A stretch of 8,975 nt of DNA, from the NCBI GenBank assembly GCA_030623665.1, contig JAUXLO010000066.1, forward strand, positions 1 through 8,975. Direction: 5' to 3'. Below, one piece after another: positions 1 to 6,954 of the stretch. Each line of letters opens with the position of its first letter. Within the stretch, counting starts at the first letter, position 1. The DNA comes from Planctomycetota bacterium. Lineage in GTDB: Bacteria; Planctomycetota; Brocadiia; Brocadiales; Bathyanammoxibiaceae. Below the pieces are notes generated by a model. It saw only the letters and a program-made list of their open reading frames with translations. It was not told the DNA's origin and did no database searches. A program made the position numbers and the translations under genes.

Positions 1-1
1 A

Positions 2-1237
2 AAACCGCCCGGAGACATAGCGGCGTATATTGGAAAGAGTTTGACCTGCAAGATACTTAAGATAGACGAGGCCCGACAAAACATTGTCGTGTCACGCCGA
101 AGGCTACTGGAAGAAGAACGAGAAGAACTGAAGCAAGCGCTCCTGGAAGAGATAAACGTCGGGGATACCCGTAAGGGTATGGTAAAGAACATAGCCGACT
201 TCGGCGCCTTTGTTGACCTGGGCGGTTTGGACGGTCTTCTTCATATTACGGACATGAGCTGGGGTCGCATAAGCCATCCTTCAGAGATAGTGGCTATAGG
301 CCAGGAGATAGAGGTAAAAATACTGGGCATCGACAAGGAGAAGGAAAAGATAGCCTTGGGCCTTAAGCAAAAGACAGAAAGCCCATGGGCGAAGGTGGAC
401 GAACAATATCCCGTTGGCGCCAAGGTTGCCGGAGAGGTGGTCAATATAATGCCGTACGGGGCCTTCGTTAAGCTGGAGGACGGCATAGAAGGTCTGGTCC
501 ACGTATCAGAGATGTCCTGGACCAGGCGGGTAAACCATCCATCTGAGATGGCAGGAATAGGGGACACGGTGGATATATTGATACTAAAGGTCAATAAAGA
601 GAAACAGGAAATCTCTCTCAGTATGAAGCAAACTGAGGAGAACCCCTGGGACCACATTGAAGAAAAATATCCCCCCGGCAAGAAGATCACCGGGACGGTA
701 AGAAACCTTGCCAACTACGGGGCATTTATAGAGATAGAAGAAGGTATCGATGGGCTTCTCCATGTCTCAGACATATCGTGGTCACAGAAGATAACCCACC
801 CTGTAGAGGTGCTTAAAAAGGGCGACACCATAGAGGCAGTTGTGCTGTCAGTAGATAAGGAAAAGAAGCGTGTAGCCCTCGGGATCAAACAGTTGGAGGG
901 GGACCCGTGGGAAAGCGACATCCCGAATAAATACCAAGTGGGAAGCATCGTGAAGGGCAAGATTACAAAGCTCACCAACTTTGGCGCCTTCGTTGAACTG
1001 GAGAAGGGGATAGAGGGGCTACTTCATGTCTCGGAGATGTCCGACAAAAGGGTGAGCGACCCCCAGGGGATAGTGTCCATCGGCGACGAGATAGAAGTAA
1101 AGATAATACGGCTTGACGCCCCTGCCAGGAAACTAGGCTTAAGCATAAAGCAGATCTCTAAAACCACTCAAGAGGGAGAAGAGTCTAAGGAAAAGCCGCC
1201 TCAAGAAGCCGAGAATACAGAGGACACGCCTTCCTAA
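2..1237 (+). CDS. rpsA: 30S ribosomal protein S1, 5'-truncated by window edge
   Basis: S1 binds mRNA on the 30S subunit and helps start translation. The frame is open to the left edge, and the residues before the first possible start (TTG at 41) still read like S1 sequence, so the true start lies outside. The visible 411 residues hold the end of one S1 (OB-fold) domain, finishing in an NIVVSRR-type motif, then four complete S1 domains at about 155-370, 407-631, 668-892 and 932-1153. Each carries a GAFV/I core, a GLLHVS-like strand and a closing ALGLKQ-like strand. The last domain lacks the Trp of the MSW motif found in the other three. An acidic, Glu-rich tail of about 27 residues follows. 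Four and a part domains match domains 2-6 of a six-domain S1. A sigma factor gene starts 24 bp downstream on the same strand. Confidence 0.95.
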   Translation, partial: KPPGDIAAYIGKSLTCKILKIDEARQNIVVSRRRLLEEEREELKQALLEEINVGDTRKGMVKNIADFGAFVDLGGLDGLLHITDMSWGRISHPSEIVAIGQEIEVKILGIDKEKEKIALGLKQKTESPWAKVDEQYPVGAKVAGEVVNIMPYGAFVKLEDGIEGLVHVSEMSWTRRVNHPSEMAGIGDTVDILILKVNKEKQEISLSMKQTEENPWDHIEEKYPPGKKITGTVRNLANYGAFIEIEEGIDGLLHVSDISWSQKITHPVEVLKKGDTIEAVVLSVDKEKKRVALGIKQLEGDPWESDIPNKYQVGSIVKGKITKLTNFGAFVELEKGIEGLLHVSEMSDKRVSDPQGIVSIGDEIEVKIIRLDAPARKLGLSIKQISKTTQEGEESKEKPPQEAENTEDTPS

Positions 1238-1261
1238 AGACCCTCCGGGGGGAGAAACCCG

Positions 1262-2008
1262 ATGGTAAGGGTAGATACGGACCTCCAGTTATATCTAAAG
1301 GAGATCAGCAAGGTAAAACTGCTCTCCCCCGACGAGGAGAAGGACCTGTCACGCAGGGCAAATAAGGGGGACCAAGAGGCCAGGGAAAAACTCATAAGGG
1401 CCAACCTCCGCTTAGTCGTAAGCATCGCCAAGCGTTACCTCAACCACGGACTTCCCTTCCTCGATCTGATAGAAGAGGGCAATCTGGGGGTCCTCAGGGC
1501 CGTTGAGGGGTATGACTACAAGGCCGGTTACCGCTTCAGTACTTATGCGACCTGGTGGATCAGGCAGGCAATAAAACGCGCCATCACCAACACCAGCAAG
1601 ACCATTCGAATCCCTGCCTACAAGGCCGAAAGGAGGCGAACATCGGGCCATGAAGAAAAGGCCGATACCGGGGAAAACGCCCTACAGGAGACAACAGACC
1701 TCAAAGGCCCGACTGCTCCAAACCTCGATAGTGTGTGGTCTCTAATAGACGGTATCGCCGACCAACGCGTCAAGACCCCGGAAGAAGAGGTTATCGAGGC
1801 ATTTGAAAAGGAGAGGGTCGAGGGCCTTCTGGTCGCTATCGGAAAGAGAGAGGCAGAGGTCATAAGAAAGCGCTTCGGGCTGGATATGGGCGAACCAATG
1901 ACCTTAAAGGATATAGGAAAAGAGCTCCGTCTTAGCCGGGAGCGTGTCCGACAGATAGAAAGAGACGCCCTGCGCAAACTCCACAGCATAGTCTCACGGG
2001 AAGAGTGA
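1262..2008 (+). CDS. Sigma-70 family RNA polymerase sigma factor lacking region 3 helix-turn-helix
   Basis: This primary-like or group 2-like sigma factor of 248 residues directs RNA polymerase to promoters. There is no region 1.1. Region 1.2 is at about residues 5-40, region 2 at 41-118 ([45 protein letters not shown]), and region 4 at 185-243, ending in a normal helix-turn-helix ([17 protein letters not shown]). Between IRIPAY (to 120) and about residue 154, where the roughly 55-residue region 3.0/3.1 should lie, there is only a short charged linker. A region 3.2-like stretch (LIDGIAD, then TPEEEVIEA) follows at 160-180. The other frames across 1610-1720 show no region-3 sequence, so a simple frameshift does not explain the loss. 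Position 105 is Lys where housekeeping factors have the -10-contacting Thr. The ATG at 1262 follows a GGGGGGAG ribosome binding site, and the gene is probably cotranscribed with rpsA. Whether it is the housekeeping factor cannot be told here. Confidence 0.9.
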   Translation: MVRVDTDLQLYLKEISKVKLLSPDEEKDLSRRANKGDQEAREKLIRANLRLVVSIAKRYLNHGLPFLDLIEEGNLGVLRAVEGYDYKAGYRFSTYATWWIRQAIKRAITNTSKTIRIPAYKAERRRTSGHEEKADTGENALQETTDLKGPTAPNLDSVWSLIDGIADQRVKTPEEEVIEAFEKERVEGLLVAIGKREAEVIRKRFGLDMGEPMTLKDIGKELRLSRERVRQIERDALRKLHSIVSREE

Positions 2009-2015
2009 GAGGGGG

Positions 2016-2033
2016 GGTGCGTTGAGACGCACC
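2016..2033 (+). repeat. Perfect 7-bp hairpin just after the sigma factor stop
   Basis: GGTGCGT (2016-2022), loop TGAG, and ACGCACC (2027-2033) form a perfect hairpin 7 bases after the sigma factor stop codon. No T-run follows, so it is not a canonical intrinsic terminator. It could be an mRNA 3'-end stabiliser or part of the palindromic block that follows. Confidence 0.6.
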
Positions 2034-2041
2034 ATGCAAAC

Positions 2042-2125
2042 TGTAGTTGTCTGCCAGAGGCGGATCTGCCTCAGGCATGACTCGATTTATCGAGCCTATA
2101 AGGCCCCATAAATGGGGCAACTACA
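2042..2125. repeat. Compound palindromic element with terminal inverted repeats (MITE/REP-like candidate)
   Basis: The ends are inverted repeats: TGTAGTTG (2042-2049) and CAACTACA (2118-2125). Inside are three consecutive hairpins. The first is TGCC-A-GAGGC, loop GGATCT, GCCTC-A-GGCA (2052-2077), with one A/A mismatch. The second is CTCGA, loop TTTA, TCGAG (2081-2094, with a possible sixth pair). The third is GCCCCA, loop TAAA, TGGGGC (2103-2118). Together they fold as a closed multibranch structure of about 84 nt. It resembles the short palindromic interspersed elements common in bacterial chromosomes, but no second copy lies in this window, so the repeat status is inferred. It sits between the sigma factor and apt and could also act as a structured leader for apt. 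Confidence 0.55.
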
Positions 2126-2178
2126 AGGGACTATTGCAGGCTCCACCCCTATGGCACCCAACCTAAATCGTCATCAAC

Positions 2179-2184
2179 GAGGAG
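2179..2184 (+). promoter_or_regulatory. Ribosome binding site deciding the apt TTG start
   Basis: GAGGAG lies 11 bases before TTG at 2196. The spacing is a little long, but this is the only Shine-Dalgarno-like site near the conserved N-terminus. The upstream in-frame ATGs have no comparable site. Confidence 0.55.
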
Positions 2185-2195
2185 CGAAAGACACC

Positions 2196-2717
2196 TTGAC
2201 TACAGACAACCTTAAAGCACTAATCAGAGACGTGCCCGATTTCCCCAAAAAGGGTATCGTGTTTAAGGACATCACCCCTCTTCTGTATGACTCCCGGGGA
2301 CTTAAGACGGCTATAGATATGCTCTCCAGCCATTACCAGGACAACCACGTCTCAGTAGTGGTAGCGACAGAGGCGAGGGGTTTTATAATCGGCCCACCCA
2401 TTGCCCTCAATCTCAATGCGGGGTTCGTGCCCGTAAGAAAGCCCGGCAAACTGCCCTATAAGACGAAAAGCATGACCTATGAGCTGGAGTACGGGACTGA
2501 CACCGTGGAGATACACGAGGACGCCATAAAGCCGGGACAGGATGTACTGATGGTAGATGACGTCCTGGCAACCGGAGGTACCATGGCCGCCTGCTGCAAG
2601 CTGGTAGAGTCGATGGGCGGCAACATAGTGGGCTGTGCCTTCCTGCTGGAACTCACCTTCCTGAACGGCCGGAAGGCCCTGGGAGACCGTGACGTATTCT
2701 CCCTGATTCAATTCTAA
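2196..2717 (+). CDS. apt: Adenine phosphoribosyltransferase
   Basis: This cytosolic enzyme of purine salvage converts adenine and PRPP to AMP and pyrophosphate. From the TTG at 2196 the product is 173 residues, normal for the family. The N-terminal motif IRDVPDFPKKGIVFKDITPL is typical. TEARGF lies at about residues 58-63, RKPGKLP at 81-87, and the PRPP-binding loop VLMVDDVLATGGT at 117-129. The end DVFSLIQF is also family-like. The TTG start is preferred because it places the conserved N-terminus correctly and follows GAGGAG at 2179-2184 (11-base spacer). The in-frame ATGs at 2112 and 2151 would add 28 or 15 unconserved residues, and the ATG at 2112 lies inside a palindrome. No clear promoter is seen between the palindromic element and the gene, and no strong terminator follows in the 87-bp convergent gap. 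Confidence 0.93.
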   Translation: MTTDNLKALIRDVPDFPKKGIVFKDITPLLYDSRGLKTAIDMLSSHYQDNHVSVVVATEARGFIIGPPIALNLNAGFVPVRKPGKLPYKTKSMTYELEYGTDTVEIHEDAIKPGQDVLMVDDVLATGGTMAACCKLVESMGGNIVGCAFLLELTFLNGRKALGDRDVFSLIQF

Positions 2718-2804
2718 GCCAGAAAGGCAATTTCCATCAAGGCAGGGGGTAGCAAATAAGGAAGTTCTTCAGGGGTCTATCTAACATGGCGTGCGGACAG
2801 CTTT

Positions 2805-4226
2805 TTATCCGAAGACTGCAACCTTGTTCTTTCCCTGCTTTTTCGCCTCATACATCGCACTATCGGCCTTCTCAACGAAGTCGTCTGCATCGTAATCCTT
2901 GAATTCTGTCACACCTACACTGACCGTCATCTTTACGGGTTTTGATGCGTCCTTGACCGTCTTGGGGCGGAATTCCAGTCCTTCCACCTCTCCCCTGAGC
3001 CTTTCCGCTGCGTTCAAGGCCCCTTCTTTTGAAGTCTCCGGCAGAATAACGGTAAATTCCTCACCACCGTATCTGCAGCAGAAATCTACGTCCTGTCTCA
3101 CAAGCTTCTGGGCACACCTTGCTACTTCCCTCAGCACAACGTCCCCTTCTACGTGCCCATAGGCGTCGTTATAGTCCTTGAAGTTATCCAGGTCAAAGAA
3201 CAGTAACGATAGCGGGCGTCCATACCTCTTTGAGCCTGCCATCGTAGAGGTCAACAGTTTATAAAAACGCCTGCGGTTGGATAACCCCGTAAGCTCGTCA
3301 ACGACTGCACACCTCTCCAGTTCCCGCTCCAGTTCCTTTTGCTCGGTGATGTTCTTCGCTATGCTGACAACACCCGTAAACTCACCACTTTCATTGAACC
3401 GGGGAAAGGCACTAACCATAAACACACCGCCCATGCGCGGGTCATCTATCTCTGAGGTGGCGGGTTCAAGGCTCTCCTTTGCCTTAACAAGTGGGCAGGT
3501 CGGCCAGTACTCATCCGTGCTGTGAAATATCTCGTAGCATTTCTTTTTCCCCAAATCGTTTTCCGTTATCCCGAATTTCTCATAAACGGCCTTGTTTGCC
3601 ATGACGATGTTGAAGTCCTTGTCATGGATACTCACAAAATCCGTAATGGAATTAAACGTATCCTCCCATTCCCGTTCATCCCCCATTACCTTTTTATATG
3701 CCTCCTCCATGGCGGCCATCTGGTTATCGACGTAAGAATCCATAGCCAGGGTTGCGTCCAGGAAAAACACCTTATCCAGGGCATTCAGGACGTCTTGCGC
3801 CTTTTTGGCATTGCCCTTATATGCCTCGGTAACTATCGGGGCAATGAGCCTCTTGAGCAGGTTGTATATGGCTAGATAAGATCTCGGGGGGAGTTCCGGG
3901 AAGTCGAATTTCTGCGCAATGTTAACGCGTCCTTTAAAGTAGCCCCTGTCAAGGGTACAGTTAAGGACCGCTTTCAAGTAATTTCTTAGCGAACTTTTTA
4001 ATCTCCGGACCGTCGATTTTGTCCGAAATACGCCCTTAGTATCCTCATAATCCAGCAGCTGGCAATAAAAGGCGTCTACGATATCGTCAACATGCCCCTT
4101 TATTACAGGAAATACCTCCTGCAATAAGGCCGCATCCTGCTCTGTCAGGCGCATGGGAACAAAGCGACGTTCCACTCCCTTTTCATCTGTGGAAAACTCC
4201 GGCCAACTGCTTTTCACATCGGGCAT
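2805..4226 (-). CDS. Globin-like sensor-PAS-GGDEF diguanylate cyclase
   Basis: The 473-residue product is a predicted soluble signalling enzyme making c-di-GMP from two GTP; no membrane segment is seen. Residues ~20-180 match the globin-coupled sensor (protoglobin/HemAT) pattern, with STVRRLKSSLRNYL and then RVNIAQKFDFPELPPRSY at 100-117. In HemAT-type proteins the equivalent of residue 107 is the heme-ligating His; here it is Phe. The domain's only other His is residue 45, near its start. A PAS domain follows at ~186-295, with Cys230, His235 and Cys244 in a CYEIFH...CP pattern common in some PAS sensors. The GGDEF domain occupies ~302-473: DELTGLSNRRR, DLDNFKDYNDAYGH, and the active-site RYGGEEF at 385-391, which looks catalytically competent. 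The product-inhibition I-site RxxD is displaced (Gln378 where Arg is expected). ATG at 4226 follows a GAGGG site, and a promoter-like sequence lies upstream. There is no EAL domain. Confidence 0.88.
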   Translation of the reverse strand: MPDVKSSWPEFSTDEKGVERRFVPMRLTEQDAALLQEVFPVIKGHVDDIVDAFYCQLLDYEDTKGVFRTKSTVRRLKSSLRNYLKAVLNCTLDRGYFKGRVNIAQKFDFPELPPRSYLAIYNLLKRLIAPIVTEAYKGNAKKAQDVLNALDKVFFLDATLAMDSYVDNQMAAMEEAYKKVMGDEREWEDTFNSITDFVSIHDKDFNIVMANKAVYEKFGITENDLGKKKCYEIFHSTDEYWPTCPLVKAKESLEPATSEIDDPRMGGVFMVSAFPRFNESGEFTGVVSIAKNITEQKELERELERCAVVDELTGLSNRRRFYKLLTSTMAGSKRYGRPLSLLFFDLDNFKDYNDAYGHVEGDVVLREVARCAQKLVRQDVDFCCRYGGEEFTVILPETSKEGALNAAERLRGEVEGLEFRPKTVKDASKPVKMTVSVGVTEFKDYDADDFVEKADSAMYEAKKQGKNKVAVFG

Positions 4227-4285
4227 TATTAAAGGCCCTCGTAATGCAGCATTTATCTTATGTAAACCTCGGCCTAATCCTGAAC

Positions 4286-4314
4286 ATCATTAATCAATGT
4301 ATAACCCCTGTCAA
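4286..4314 (-). promoter_or_regulatory. Sigma-70-like promoter candidate for the GGDEF gene
   Basis: Read on the minus strand, a perfect TTGACA -35 box (4309-4314) is followed after 17 bases by AATGAT (4286-4291), a 4/6 match to the -10 box. It lies about 60 bp upstream of the ATG at 4226, in the 144-bp gap after the amidohydrolase gene. This suggests the GGDEF gene has its own transcription start. No clear terminator is seen in the gap. Confidence 0.4.
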
Positions 4315-4370
4315 GTCAAAAATTGGTTTAATGTATTATGCGCAGGCGACTTGGAAAGGAGAGGCCTCGA

Positions 4371-5948
4371 CTAGAAAGTAGAGACCTTCTTCCGCAATAG
4401 GTTGTCGTAGAGGATGTTACCGCCCAGGATGGTCATCTCTACCTTGATGTCCTTTATCTCTATCCGCGGTGTGGTCGTGGGGTCTCCAGACAGTACCACC
4501 ATGTCGGCTACCTTGCCCTGCGATATCGGTCCTTTCGTCTCCTCCTCGAAGGATGCGAAGGCGCCGCCGTGTGTGTAAGAGCGCAGGGCGTCCACCGGGT
4601 CCAGGCGGCTTTCGTGTATGGGGTGATTCACGGCGGACCATGCGCCATACAGGGGCCCAACCGGCATACCGTCTGAGCCGAAGGCCAGCGGTATGGATTC
4701 CCTATGGAATCTGCCCCAGGGGTCTACAGCCTCCCAGCGCCTCTTGCCCAGGCGCTTTTCATACATACCGCCCGGCTGACCCCACATGGAGACGAAGTTC
4801 GGCTGTGCAGAGACGATTACACCGAGGTCCTTTATCTGCTCGAGTGCGCCTACCGGAAGGAGTTCACAATGTTCTATACGGTGTCTTGGCTCACCCCCCG
4901 GACTGTCCCTTTGGGCACGTTCCAGCACCTCCAGCGCCACCGTGACTGCCCTGTCTCCAATGGCGTGGAGAGCTACCTGCCAACCCCTCTCGTGCAGGTC
5001 CGAAACGAGGCCTTTCAGTGTGTTCTTATCCCATCTCAGCCGCCCGCAGCCGCCTTTACCGTCCGCGTATGGTTCTAAAAGGGCCGCACTATGTGCACCT
5101 ATGGAGCCGTCTATGAAGAACTTTACACCGGCTACCCTAAGATGGCTATCATGCCCCTCCCTCAGAGTACCATCTCTATCTATCTCCGGGAGTTCATGTT
5201 CACCTACATACAGGTGTGTCCTTATTGCCAACCGCCCCTCACTGGATGCCCTTTGCAACAGCCTGAAATCCGAGCCCATGTCATGGACGGAGGTTATTCC
5301 CAGAGACAGCATCTCCCTCTGTGTCGTCTCCATTGCGGCGTAGAGCTTTTGGGGGGGAAATTTCAGGTGAGATTCCACAATCTGCCGCGCGTCTTGTTGT
5401 ACTATGCCACTAGGGTTGCCGGTCTTCGGGTCCAGGCATAGACCCTCTGTGCCCTTCGGAATACGGGCAAACCCAAGTGCAGGGGTATTTACGAGCACAA
5501 GGTGCTGGCAGATGCGCTTAAGGACGACGGGATGGCGGGGGCTTACCCCATCGAGTTCCTCAATAGTAACGCTGCGGTCTTCCTTCCACCGGCTCTCGTC
5601 CCAGTTATACCCTATGACCCATTCACCCTCGGGCCTCCTATCGGTCTCTTGCCTGATGAGGTCCAGGGCGTCCCCGACAGAGCGGCATCCCCCAAGGTCC
5701 AACCCGAGACGGCTTCTGGCCATCTCGACCAGGTGCACGTGGGAGTCAATGAGACCCGGCACCACCGTCCTTCCCTCCAGATCAATCAGTTCCTTCCCGT
5801 GCGTCAGCTCAGCGCCAAGCCCTTTTCCATCTCCAACGTAGGTAATTCTGTCACCGTCGATTACAACGGCCTCTGCCAGGGGGGGAGTGCCGTCTATATC
5901 CATGGTAATGACCCTGGCATTGGTGAGCACTATTCCCCTACCCGACAT
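4371..5948 (-). CDS. YtcJ-like metal-dependent amidohydrolase (amidohydrolase 3 family)
   Basis: The 525-residue product is a predicted hydrolase of C-N bonds with a metal-bearing TIM barrel. Family marks in order are: N-terminal beta-sandwich LTNARVITMD; metal-binding DSHVHL (His70, His72); VKFFIDGSIGAHSA with Lys276; HAIGDRAV (His328); RIEHC (His360); the catalytic-type FGSDGMPV (Asp426); and a C-terminal ADMVVLSGDP...VEMTILGG return to the beta-sandwich. Length and order are normal for YtcJ-type proteins, whose substrates are mostly unknown, so none is assigned. No signal peptide is visible. Its ATG lies inside the end of trpD (11-bp overlap), with AGGTGAG about 8 bases upstream, so translation is probably coupled to trpD. 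It is the last gene of the cooC-trpD operon. Confidence 0.9.
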   Translation of the reverse strand: MSGRGIVLTNARVITMDIDGTPPLAEAVVIDGDRITYVGDGKGLGAELTHGKELIDLEGRTVVPGLIDSHVHLVEMARSRLGLDLGGCRSVGDALDLIRQETDRRPEGEWVIGYNWDESRWKEDRSVTIEELDGVSPRHPVVLKRICQHLVLVNTPALGFARIPKGTEGLCLDPKTGNPSGIVQQDARQIVESHLKFPPQKLYAAMETTQREMLSLGITSVHDMGSDFRLLQRASSEGRLAIRTHLYVGEHELPEIDRDGTLREGHDSHLRVAGVKFFIDGSIGAHSAALLEPYADGKGGCGRLRWDKNTLKGLVSDLHERGWQVALHAIGDRAVTVALEVLERAQRDSPGGEPRHRIEHCELLPVGALEQIKDLGVIVSAQPNFVSMWGQPGGMYEKRLGKRRWEAVDPWGRFHRESIPLAFGSDGMPVGPLYGAWSAVNHPIHESRLDPVDALRSYTHGGAFASFEEETKGPISQGKVADMVVLSGDPTTTPRIEIKDIKVEMTILGGNILYDNLLRKKVSTF

Positions 5949-6954
5949 CTTTCAAGCTCACCTCGATTAGCCTTTGCAGCGAATCTCTTGCACGGCCAGA
6001 GTCAATGGACCGGGCGGCCAGCAGTAGACCCTCTTTCATGTCCTCTGCGGCCCCACCGACCTTTATGGCAGCGGCGGCATTCAGGAGCACGACATCACGC
6101 TTTGGCCCCCCATGTCCGTCAATGACGTCCCTTATGGCCTGGGCACTCTCCTCAGGACTTCCGGCCACAAGGTCTTCGGGCCTTGACCGCTTTATCCCGT
6201 ATTCCTCCGGTTGAATATGATATCTTTCTATCTCACGTCCCCTAAGCTCCGTTATCTTCGTCCTGTCAGAGGTGGTTATCTCGTCCAGCCCGTCAAGCCC
6301 GTGGACTACCAGGGCACGTTCCGTGCCCAGATTTCTAAGCACACGGGCCAGAATGTCGGTCAGATCCTCGCTGTATACGCCTATGAGCTGACGGCTGTTC
6401 CTTGCAGGATTGGTCAGCGGGCCAAGGAGGTTAAAGGCCGTACGAAAACCCAGCTCGCGCCTCGGCTCGCTGGCAAATCTCATTGAGCTGTGGAATAGCG
6501 GCGCAAAGACAAAACCAATGTTTGCCTCCCTGATGCACCGTATGACCGTCTCGGGACTTGCTTCTATATTCGCGCCCAGTAACTTCAGAACGTCGGCACT
6601 GCCCGTGCTGCTCGTGGACGCCTTGTTTCCGTGCTTTGCAACCTTAAGCCCTGCGCCCGCCACCACAAAGGCAACGGCGGTAGAGATGTTAAAGGTGCCC
6701 TTTCTGTCTCCGCCCGTGCCGCAGGTGTCGACCACCGGGTCGTCTATCTCCAGCGGGGCGGCCTTCCTCCTCATCACCCGGGCAAGGCCCGTGAGCTCGT
6801 CAACCGTCTCACCCTTCATCCTCAGGGCTGTGAGGAACGAGCCTATCTGGGCCGGGGTCGCCCTGTCGCTCATTATGTCTTCCATGCTGGCGGCGGCCCC
6901 TTCCTCGGTAAGGTCCAGGCCCTCTACCAGGTTGGCGATGGCTTTCTTAATCAT
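5938..6954 (-). CDS. trpD: Anthranilate phosphoribosyltransferase
   Basis: This enzyme transfers phosphoribose from PRPP to anthranilate in the second step of the tryptophan branch. The 338-residue length is normal. The small N-terminal helical domain has the MSDRATPAQIGSFLTALRMKG motif (29-48). The PRPP site is intact: DTCGTGGD (76-83), FNISTA (88-93) and KHGN (107-110) with SSTGSAD (115-121), although the usual Arg after KHGN is Lys. RRELGFRTAFNLLGPLTNP (165-183) and DGLDE (221-225) are also present, so this is a true TrpD rather than a divergent TrpD2/YbiB paralogue. The ATG overlaps the TGA of cooC as ATGA (6951-6954), which indicates translational coupling, and its own end overlaps the amidohydrolase start by 11 bp. 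No other trp gene is visible in the window, so it is separated from a standard trp operon, at least on the downstream side. Confidence 0.95.
   Translation of the reverse strand: MIKKAIANLVEGLDLTEEGAAASMEDIMSDRATPAQIGSFLTALRMKGETVDELTGLARVMRRKAAPLEIDDPVVDTCGTGGDRKGTFNISTAVAFVVAGAGLKVAKHGNKASTSSTGSADVLKLLGANIEASPETVIRCIREANIGFVFAPLFHSSMRFASEPRRELGFRTAFNLLGPLTNPARNSRQLIGVYSEDLTDILARVLRNLGTERALVVHGLDGLDEITTSDRTKITELRGREIERYHIQPEEYGIKRSRPEDLVAGSPEESAQAIRDVIDGHGGPKRDVVLLNAAAAIKVGGAAEDMKEGLLLAARSIDSGRARDSLQRLIEVSLKDVG

Noticed and set aside
41..43. TTG at 41 as the true start of the S1 gene
   Set aside because: The frame stays open upstream with S1-like residues, and a complete S1 would need further domains, so the gene begins outside the window.
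241..714. Minus-strand open frame of 157 codons opposite rpsA
   Set aside because: Antisense to conserved S1 domains, and its repeat-like look simply mirrors the S1 repeats.
2016..2033. Intrinsic terminator after the sigma factor gene
   Set aside because: The hairpin is good but no U-run follows it, so termination is not supported.
2042..2125. tRNA-like cloverleaf (7-bp closing stem with three arms)
   Set aside because: The T-arm lacks a TTCRANY-type loop, the arm sizes do not fit, and there is no proper anticodon loop. It is better described as a palindromic element.
2121..2195. Purine riboswitch upstream of apt
   Set aside because: The conserved purine aptamer core and its pairing pattern are not seen.
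5502..6125. Plus-strand open frame of 207 codons opposite the amidohydrolase and trpD junction
   Set aside because: It is a shadow of two conserved overlapping genes and shows no family resemblance.
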